Source of the DNA: an uncultured cyanobacterium
GTDB lineage: Bacteria; Cyanobacteriota; Vampirovibrionia; Gastranaerophilales; Gastranaerophilaceae
Length of the DNA stretch: 8,842 nucleotides
Assembly (NCBI GenBank): GCA_947073895.1
Contig: CAMTNN010000050.1
Location: 1-8,842, forward strand
Reading direction: 5' to 3'
The position numbers and the translations under genes are program-made. This document shows, piece by piece, positions 1 through 4,701 of the stretch. Position 1 is the stretch's first letter. Each line of letters opens with the position of its first letter. The notes under the pieces were generated by a model. That model saw nothing but the letters and a program-made list of their open reading frames with translations, was not told where the DNA came from and made no database searches.

Positions 1-48
1 CTACGAAGTAACTTTGTGATATTATATTTGTTGTATTTGAAAATAAAT

Positions 49-55
49 AGGAAGG
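49..55 (+). promoter_or_regulatory. Ribosome binding site of glcK
   Basis: AGGAAGG lies 8 nt before the ATG at 64. It decides the start, because the in-frame upstream extension from about base 16 has no such site and adds residues that the ROK family lacks. Confidence 0.7.
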
Positions 56-63
56 AAGAAAAA

Positions 64-1011
64 ATGGGTCAAAGAATTGGTATCGATGTTGGCGGAACCA
101 ATGTAAAAATTGCTCTTGTCAGCGATGAAGGAAAAATTATTTATTCTAATTCTATTCCAACCCGCGCGGAAATGGGATATGAATATACAGTAAACAGCAT
201 GAAAGAAGCTATCAAGGAATTACTTAAAGAAACAAAACTTGAAGCTAAAGATGTTGAAGGTATGGGGTTCGGATTCCCCGGGCAAATCGATTGCCAAAAA
301 GGTATAGTAAGACTTGCTCCTAATATCCCTGGTTGGGTTAATGTTCCGATTGCTGAAATTATGGAAAAAGAATTCGGTATTCCTACCCGTGTTGATAACG
401 ACGTGAGAACAGCTGCTCTTGGTGAATTAAACTATGGTGCAGGTGTGGGATGTCAGAACCTTGTTTGTATTACAGTAGGAACAGGTATTGGCTCAGGTCT
501 TGTAATTAATGGTAAATTGGTTCGTGGTGCAGCTAACGCAGCTGGGGAACTAGGTCATATTAAACTTAATATGGATGGCGGTCCTCTTTGCGGATGTGGT
601 GACAGAGGTTGTTTAGAAGCTTATGCTTCAGGCCCTTCAATTGTTGCAATGGCAGAAGAATATATTAAAGGCGGTAAATCTACTAAATACAGAGAACTTG
701 CTAACCCTGATATTACACCATATATTGTAGCAGTAGCTTCTAAAGAAGGTGACCCTGTTGCAAAACAGATTTTTAGAATTATGGGTGAATACATCGGTAT
801 GGGACTAACAAGTGTTGTTAATCTTCTTAACCCTGAAAAAATTATTATTGGCGGTGGTGTAGCAGAAGCTGGTGATATTTTACTTGATCCGATTAAAGAA
901 ACAATTCAAAAAAGAGCAATGACTATTCAAAAAGGCTCTGTTGAAATTGTTCCTGCTCAGTTAGGTAATACAGCAGGTGTTATCGGCGCAAGCTTGTTGA
1001 TTAATTCTTAG
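64..1011 (+). CDS. glcK: ROK-family glucokinase
   Basis: Predicted cytoplasmic glucokinase that phosphorylates glucose to glucose-6-phosphate with ATP, feeding glycolysis and sugar-nucleotide synthesis. The 315-aa length is normal for bacterial ROK glucokinases. The N-terminus carries the phosphate-binding motif IGIDVGGTN (residues 5-13). VDNDVR follows, with the likely catalytic Asp at 113, then TVGTGIGSG (about 138-146). The ROK signature GELGH with CGCGDRGCLE supplies the zinc ligands His165, Cys176, Cys178 and Cys183. A later IIIGGGV closes the sugar-kinase fold. The frame stays open upstream to an ATA/ATG-rich stretch near base 16. I chose the ATG at 64 because AGGAAGG lies at 49-55, 8 nt away, and the family motif begins right after it. 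It converges with the transglycosylase gene and ends at a strong shared terminator. A ROK kinase for another hexose or N-acetyl-hexosamine is possible, but no ROK-repressor DNA-binding domain is present. Confidence 0.93.
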   Translation: MGQRIGIDVGGTNVKIALVSDEGKIIYSNSIPTRAEMGYEYTVNSMKEAIKELLKETKLEAKDVEGMGFGFPGQIDCQKGIVRLAPNIPGWVNVPIAEIMEKEFGIPTRVDNDVRTAALGELNYGAGVGCQNLVCITVGTGIGSGLVINGKLVRGAANAAGELGHIKLNMDGGPLCGCGDRGCLEAYASGPSIVAMAEEYIKGGKSTKYRELANPDITPYIVAVASKEGDPVAKQIFRIMGEYIGMGLTSVVNLLNPEKIIIGGGVAEAGDILLDPIKETIQKRAMTIQKGSVEIVPAQLGNTAGVIGASLLINS

Positions 1012-1019
1012 AGTTAAAT

Positions 1020-1054
1020 AAAAAAAGAGGTTCCAAACGGAACCTCTTTTTTTT
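1020..1054. terminator. Bidirectional rho-independent terminator
   Basis: A perfect 8-bp stem (1027-1034 GAGGTTCC with 1039-1046 GGAACCTC) encloses the 4-nt loop AAAC. Eight T follow on + (1047-1054) and seven A precede it (1020-1026), which read as a U-tract on -. It sits 8 nt after the glcK stop and 5 nt after the transglycosylase stop, so it should end both convergent transcripts. Confidence 0.92.
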
Positions 1055-1059
1055 ATGTC

Positions 1060-1671
1060 TTATAATATTTCCATAACCGGATCAGATTGTCTGATTTCCG
1101 GAATTTCTTTTAAGTCAGGTAAATCAAACGGCTTTTGAGTGTTTGAAATTTCTGTAACTTTTTCCGGTGCAACTGCAGGTTTCTTTGTGTACTTAGCTAT
1201 TGCCGGATCAGGATTAGCTTTCATGTTTTTGTAATCTTGCATAATCACGTTAACAAAACGTCTTGTTTCGCTATATGGAGGAATTTGTCCTCCGAATTTT
1301 TTAACGTTACCAGGACCTGCATTGTAAGCTGCAAGTGCAAGCTCGGTAGAGCCGAACATCTTGTACATCATTTTGTAGTAGGTTAAACCTGCTTTAATGT
1401 TTTCGCTTAAGTAATAAGGGTTAAAACCGATTCTGTTTGCTGTTGATGGAAGTAGTTGGAAAACTCCTACTGCGCCGTGCGGGCTTTTTAGTTCATGCTT
1501 AAAGCCTGATTCTTTTTTAGCTATGCTCAGCGCTAGTGCAGGGTCAACACCCATTTCCATAGAATGTTTGATGATGGTTTCTTTTACCACGTCTTCAGGT
1601 ATTGCTGCTTGTGCGTCTGCTGCCAGAAATGACATTAATGCAATAGCTGTTACGACTATCTTTTTAATCAT
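1060..1671 (-). CDS. Secreted lytic transglycosylase (Slt70-type catalytic domain)
   Basis: Predicted periplasmic or surface peptidoglycan lytic transglycosylase, cutting the MurNAc-GlcNAc bond with formation of 1,6-anhydro-MurNAc. Residues 1-23 form a signal peptide: MIKK, a hydrophobic core, then ADAQAA as the likely cleavage region. There is no lipobox Cys. The SLT domain spans about 28-150. AKKESGF contains the catalytic Glu54. GAVGVFQLLPSTA (67-78) is the G-Q-ML/P motif, LSENIKAGLTYY (88-99) the helix after it, and ALAAYNAGPGNV (112-123) the classic substrate-groove motif. PPYSETRRFVNVIM (131-144) completes the fold. The tail (about 152-203) is Pro/Lys/Glu-rich, low in complexity and without a recognisable domain. 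At 203 aa it is a minimal enzyme with no LysM domain. The ATG at 1671 has AGGA 5 nt upstream. The gene is preceded by an unusually long untranslated region that may fold, and ends at the terminator shared with glcK. Confidence 0.93.
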   Translation of the reverse strand: MIKKIVVTAIALMSFLAADAQAAIPEDVVKETIIKHSMEMGVDPALALSIAKKESGFKHELKSPHGAVGVFQLLPSTANRIGFNPYYLSENIKAGLTYYKMMYKMFGSTELALAAYNAGPGNVKKFGGQIPPYSETRRFVNVIMQDYKNMKANPDPAIAKYTKKPAVAPEKVTEISNTQKPFDLPDLKEIPEIRQSDPVMEIL

Positions 1672-1743
1672 CGAAATCCTCGTTAATTATTGTAAATTGG
1701 ATTCTGTATATTATCTAAAAAATCCTCCCTACGGTTTCGCTAT

Positions 1744-1846
1744 GTTCTCGTTTGATTCCTATCAGAACGCATTTCCTAAATTTCTTACGCCTGTTTCATG
1801 CCCCACGGCCCTTAAGAAACTTGTTAGGCTGCTCTTTCTGTTAATC
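1744..1846 (-). promoter_or_regulatory. Putative structured 5' leader RNA of the transglycosylase gene
   Basis: Five nested helices line up in one long interrupted hairpin: 1778-1787 with 1813-1822 (10 bp), 1775-1777 with 1826-1828, 1769-1771 with 1830-1832, 1763-1767 with 1836-1840, and 1754-1757 with 1843-1846, about 25 bp in all around a 25-nt apical loop. In the 10-bp helix one pair is G-U if read from -, but A-C if read from +. This mildly favours transcription on -, towards the transglycosylase ATG about 70 nt further on. Bases 1764-1768 can instead pair with 1744-1748, giving two mutually exclusive folds. The region is less AT-rich than nearby spacers. It matches no riboswitch consensus I can recall: c-di-AMP (ydaO), cobalamin, c-di-GMP, TPP and T-box were considered. 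It could also be an independent small RNA or a dispersed repeat. The rest of 1672-1923 is AT-rich with no supportable gene. Confidence 0.35.
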
Positions 1847-1923
1847 CTCGCACTCCGGTTTGGAAAAATAACTATACAGAAATTGTATTACTCACATTCT
1901 ATACCAAACATAAAAATTTTTCA

Positions 1924-2020
1924 ACTTTTTTAAACAAGGGTCGGACGACAATCGTACTATTACAGGCTTGGTTTGTGATTACATGTCGTCCTCTGCTGAC
2001 TCTGTGACAACTTGATTCGC
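1924..2020. repeat. Tandem hairpin element, copy 1 (about 97 bp)
   Basis: The element opens with a T-run, then the left arm AACAAGGGTCGGACGAC (1933-1949). A 35-nt core follows (1950-1984), then the right arm GTCGTCCTCTGCTG (1985-1998) and a 3' tail to about 2020. GGACGAC and GTCGTCC are perfectly complementary (7 bp), so the unit can form a hairpin with the core as its large loop. The unit begins again 97 bp later as copy 2. I see no reading frame, promoter or intrinsic terminator that clearly belongs to it, so its strand and role are open. Confidence 0.75.
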
Positions 2021-2118
2021 ACTTTTTTTAACAAGGGTCGGACGACATTGGCAAATAATACCGGCATGGAGTAGGTCTACCGGTCGTCCTCTGCTGTGGG
2101 ACTACAAGTGGGTTCGAG
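2021..2118. repeat. Tandem hairpin element, copy 2 (about 98 bp)
   Basis: The left arm AACAAGGGTCGGACGAC (2030-2046) and right arm GTCGTCCTCTGCTG (2083-2096) are identical to those of copy 1. The core (2047-2082, 36 nt) matches copy 1 at only about 20 of 35 aligned bases, and the tail is diverged but alignable around TTCG (2113-2116). Inside the core ACCGG (2060-2064) can pair with CCGGT (2080-2084), an extra helix that copy 1 lacks. It lies just downstream of the STAS gene as read on -. The G-rich stretch at 2111-2132 has no T-run on either side and is not an obvious terminator. It resembles a tRNA T-loop (GGTTCGA), but the required partner strand is missing. Confidence 0.75.
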
Positions 2119-2132
2119 TTGGTTGGGGGTGT

Positions 2133-2468
2133 TTATAGCACAGAAAATTGTCGGTTAATTAGTTGTCTTGAATCTTCTTCAAAATCGGGCTCGCAAACAA
2201 AAAGTTTAAGGTTTTTATCGATTCCCATAACATTAAATAATACGAAAATATCGGATGGAATATTGAATATTCCAATCTTTTTAATTGAAGAGATATTTTT
2301 TAGTGTTTCTATAAAATCAATTGTGCAGTCTTGTACAAACTTTAAATCAATTGCAATTTTACGATTGTCGTTTAAAACTCGTTCAGAAAGCCTTAAACAT
2401 TGACTTCTGTCTAGTTTTGAACTCATAGGGGCTAGTATGCAAATGTTTTCGTTATCTCTTATTTCCAT
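2133..2468 (-). CDS. STAS-domain protein (anti-sigma-factor antagonist-like)
   Basis: A single-domain cytoplasmic protein of 111 aa that reads as a STAS fold, as in SpoIIAA/RsbV. These proteins bind anti-sigma or partner-switching kinases, or act as scaffolds. Visible features are an N-terminal strand (MEIRDNENICIL), the strand and loop KIAIDLKFVQDCTIDFIETLKNI (37-59), the strand IGIFNI (65-70), and the C-terminal helix and strand IPSDIFVLFNVMGIDKNLKLF (70-90). In SpoIIAA the central loop is D-S-S-G with phosphorylated Ser. Here it reads Asp47-Cys48-Thr49-Ile50, so the usual phospho-Ser is replaced by Cys, although Thr49 remains. No kinase, phosphatase or sigma factor lies nearby. No clear ribosome binding site precedes the ATG at 2468. 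It follows the 591-aa gene by 54 nt on the same strand without an evident terminator, so co-transcription is likely. Confidence 0.72.
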   Translation of the reverse strand: MEIRDNENICILAPMSSKLDRSQCLRLSERVLNDNRKIAIDLKFVQDCTIDFIETLKNISSIKKIGIFNIPSDIFVLFNVMGIDKNLKLFVCEPDFEEDSRQLINRQFSVL

Positions 2469-2522
2469 ATAATTATAATACTAATTTCAGATTAAAAAAT
2501 TAATTATAGGAAATTATGAAAT

Positions 2523-4298
2523 CTATCCAACTAAAGTAGTATTTTGATCTTCTTCTTTAATTTCTTCAATTCTTTCTGCTAATAGATTGCTCTGATAAGT
2601 TGTTCTGCCTTTACCGTCTGTGCCTAAAATTGCAGAATTATCTGCAGCACCTAAGAAAGCATTGAATACTGCACCTGTTGTTAGCTGTAATGCCTTAGTT
2701 TGAAGTACAGCAGGAAGTAAAGATGCCATTTTTTTGAGTTCATTTGTATAGAATTGTGATTTTGTTGCATTTTTTGCACATTCCATGAAATATTCGCGTT
2801 TTGATTTAGAAGCTGTACCTTGAACTTCAACTGCTTCTTGAGCTTCATCTGTTGTATTAGCAGCCATTTCTGAGTAAAGAGTATTGATTCTTTCTCTGCG
2901 AGCTTCAATATCAGTTGCAGTAAGAGGTGCTGCTGCAGGTCTTTGTGTAGTTTCTTCTTTTACTACAGGTGCTGCAAGAGGTTCGCTGCTTCCTGATACA
3001 ACTTTTTCGAAGTTGCCGTTTGTAACTTCGTTCATTTTTGCAACGAAATCTGCAGCAGGCATATTTAATGTTTCAGGGTGTTCTTCAATGTATTTGTTAA
3101 CCTGATCTAAAACTTCTCTGTAGTTAGGGTTTTTGTAAGCGTCAGTGTTTAATGTTTCAAGCATTTCGGTTTTGAAATTTTCTGAAACAACTTCGTTATT
3201 TCCAACACCTACAAATTCACCGGCTGCGTCAGAAGTGTGGAATTTATATTCTTGTAAAAGAGCTTGTTCTTCTTCTGTTAACTCTTCGCCGTTTTCTACT
3301 TTAACTTTGATAGCTTCGATTTTAGCGATATTTTCTTCTGTCATGAACTCTTCGCGAGCTTCTTGTGCTGTTTGATGGTATTCTGTTACGTGTTCTTCGT
3401 CTTTCCATTCTAAAGCAGCAGCTGTTAAAGCTGTCATATCTTCTGATGAAGGAACGTTTCCTGCTCTGTCAGGACGAGTGCCCATATTTTGGATTTCTTC
3501 GTGTGTAACGTTGTTTGCGAATTCTGTGCGTTGAGCATCTGTATCAAAGCTTCTTAGGATTGATACAAAACCAGAAGTTCTGTTGTTTGCACATAAATAT
3601 TCGATTGCGTTTTTAAGAATAACTCTTTCTTCAGGAGAAGTGTTATATAATAATTTTGAAAAGTCTGTTAACTGTTTTTTGCCGATAGATTCAATTGAAT
3701 CAGCACCTTCAAAATATCTGTTGAAGTAAGCATCTAATTTTTCAGCTTGTTGGTCAACTGATAATTTTTCAAAATCACATCCAAAGAATCTGTTTAATCT
3801 TTGAATAACTGATTCGTGGCTTTTTTTGTTTGAAGCTCTGAAACTTGCAACAGAATCCCATCCGCAAGCTATTTGGATTTGATATCCTCTTGCTTGTTTT
3901 TCAAGGTTTTCTGCTGTTAATTCAATACCGTCTTCTTTCATAGCAGCGATTGTTTCTTCGATTAATTTAACAAGTTTGTTGATTTCTGCTTGTTCAGCGT
4001 TTAAAAGATATTCTTCATTTTTGCCGCTAACAGTAGAAAGCAAGCCCATTTTTTTAACTTCGTTGAAATCGATTCCGTTAGAAGAACAAAGAGCTTGAAT
4101 AGCTTGATATAGTTGTTCAGAGTTACGTTTTGTGTTGTTTTGTGCGTTTTGAGTGTTTCCTGTAGTAACAGTATCGTTATTAACAGAAGCTGTTACATCG
4201 ACAGCAGCAGCTGATGTAGCAGGTTGAACAGCGCTTGTCTGTTGTACAGAACCTGTAGTAGGCATATTTAGTTGTCTTACATCATTACTTACTGTCAT
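2523..4298 (-). CDS. Hypothetical 591-aa acidic helical protein
   Basis: I do not recognise this family. The protein has no signal peptide and no clear membrane segment, so it looks cytoplasmic, or exported by a route that needs no Sec signal. Residues 1-56 are low-complexity, rich in Thr, Ala, Val, Asn and Gln, and probably disordered. Residues about 57-435 are mostly charged and helix-prone, with a strongly acidic stretch around 310-350 (EEFMTEENIAKIEAI, then NGEELTEEEQALLQEYK). A Pro/Ala-rich linker lies at about 440-460 and separates a C-terminal helical part. That part includes a mildly hydrophobic segment, LLPAVLQTKALQLTTGAVFNAF (about 527-548). I chose the ATG at 4298 because GAGG lies 6 nt upstream. 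A TTG 12 nt earlier would place that site inside the gene. Scaffold, secreted or effector roles are all guesses. Coding potential is clear from the long uninterrupted frame and the consistent amino-acid make-up. Confidence 0.85.
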   Translation of the reverse strand: MTVSNDVRQLNMPTTGSVQQTSAVQPATSAAAVDVTASVNNDTVTTGNTQNAQNNTKRNSEQLYQAIQALCSSNGIDFNEVKKMGLLSTVSGKNEEYLLNAEQAEINKLVKLIEETIAAMKEDGIELTAENLEKQARGYQIQIACGWDSVASFRASNKKSHESVIQRLNRFFGCDFEKLSVDQQAEKLDAYFNRYFEGADSIESIGKKQLTDFSKLLYNTSPEERVILKNAIEYLCANNRTSGFVSILRSFDTDAQRTEFANNVTHEEIQNMGTRPDRAGNVPSSEDMTALTAAALEWKDEEHVTEYHQTAQEAREEFMTEENIAKIEAIKVKVENGEELTEEEQALLQEYKFHTSDAAGEFVGVGNNEVVSENFKTEMLETLNTDAYKNPNYREVLDQVNKYIEEHPETLNMPAADFVAKMNEVTNGNFEKVVSGSSEPLAAPVVKEETTQRPAAAPLTATDIEARRERINTLYSEMAANTTDEAQEAVEVQGTASKSKREYFMECAKNATKSQFYTNELKKMASLLPAVLQTKALQLTTGAVFNAFLGAADNSAILGTDGKGRTTYQSNLLAERIEEIKEEDQNTTLVG

Positions 4299-4304
4299 CT
4301 TATA

Positions 4305-4308
4305 CCTC
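4305..4308 (-). promoter_or_regulatory. Ribosome binding site of the 591-aa gene
   Basis: GAGG, read on -, lies 6 nt before the ATG at 4298. It decides the start in favour of MTVSND over the four-residue longer TTG start at 4310. Confidence 0.6.
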
Positions 4309-4465
4309 AATTATATAAAGTATATATATAGAGGCGCGATTTCAGTGTTTTGAAAAATCTTAACAAAAGTTCATTAAGAATTGTATCAATTTTTTATTTA
4401 ACTCTAAAGTATTTTGAAAATATGCCGTTATACAAATTGTGAGTAATGTAGTAAGGAGTATTCTT

Positions 4466-4594
4466 ATGTATGGAATGTGGCCCGGATGTTATAGTTTCAG
4501 AGACGAAATAAAATTATTTTTATTGTGGTTTAAGGAACAGGTGGACTCACTAATCCTTAAAGTATACGAAATTGACAGACTTTTAAAATCATAA
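4466..4594 (+). CDS. 42-aa hypothetical microprotein
   Basis: A short frame reading MYGMWPGCYSFRDEIKLF and on to RLLKS, preceded by a good ribosome binding site (AAGGAG, 4453-4458, 7 nt before the ATG). The first third has aromatic residues, Pro, Gly and one Cys. The rest looks like one amphipathic helix (FLLWFKEQVDSLILKVYEIDRLL). It is too charged for a confident membrane span, so a membrane-surface peptide or a partner of a larger protein is plausible. It is divergent from the 591-aa gene, with about 170 bp of AT-rich spacer between them, and a rho-independent terminator follows 35 nt after its stop. I do not recognise a family. The ribosome binding site and the closing terminator suggest a real transcription unit. 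Confidence 0.6.
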   Translation: MYGMWPGCYSFRDEIKLFLLWFKEQVDSLILKVYEIDRLLKS

Positions 4595-4628
4595 CAATTT
4601 AATATCTACACTTTAAATACGTACACAT

Positions 4629-4654
4629 AGCACCTTAAAAAGTGCTTTTTTTTT
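4629..4654 (+). terminator. Rho-independent terminator after the microprotein gene
   Basis: AGCAC (4629-4633) pairs with GTGCT (4642-4646) around an 8-nt loop. The run of nine T (4646-4654) begins with the last base of the stem. The stem is short, so termination may be partial and some transcription may continue into the amidase gene. Confidence 0.72.
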
Positions 4655-4671
4655 GCCTGATTTTTTGTTAA

Positions 4672-4677
4672 TATATT
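4672..4677 (+). promoter_or_regulatory. Possible -10 box for the amidase-murI unit
   Basis: TATATT lies between the terminator and the amidase start. A transcript starting about 7 nt later would have a leader of under 20 nt before the TTG at 4702. No good -35 hexamer is seen at the usual distance, only T-rich sequence, so this is weak. Confidence 0.25.
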
Positions 4678-4701
4678 GTAGAGACTTTGGGATTAGATAT
4701 T

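Noticed and set aside
1744..1870. Known riboswitch, 6S, tmRNA, SRP or RNase P RNA
   Set aside because: None of the conserved core motifs of these families that I could recall is present, so only an unclassified structured leader is proposed.
1523..1933. 136-aa + strand open frame, with a 63-aa Met-started part (1742-1933) containing a hydrophobic stretch
   Set aside because: It begins inside the transglycosylase gene on the other strand, has no ribosome binding site at either Met, and runs through the predicted folded leader.
1924..2118. A minimal CRISPR array (35-36-nt cores between repeats)
   Set aside because: The single full inter-core segment is about 62 nt, too long and not repeated whole. 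The cores align to each other, and no cas genes are present.
1924..2118. Integron attC sites
   Set aside because: The arms lack the outer RYYYAAC/GTTRRRY pair in proper form, and no integrase or cassette gene is nearby.
2098..2132. tRNA 3' half (GGTTCGA motif)
   Set aside because: The T-stem has no complementary partner strand, and no acceptor or anticodon arm can be built.
2119..2403. 94-aa + strand frame
   Set aside because: It is antisense to the STAS gene, which has recognisable domain motifs, and no ribosome binding site was found.
2681..3375. Several 70-80-aa frames inside the 591-aa gene, on both strands
   Set aside because: They are shadows of a long, compositionally consistent gene and have no ribosome binding sites or recognisable motifs.
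4414..4434. Promoter for the 42-aa gene (TTGAAA and TATACA)
   Set aside because: The two hexamers are only 9 nt apart, too close for a normal sigma-70 promoter.
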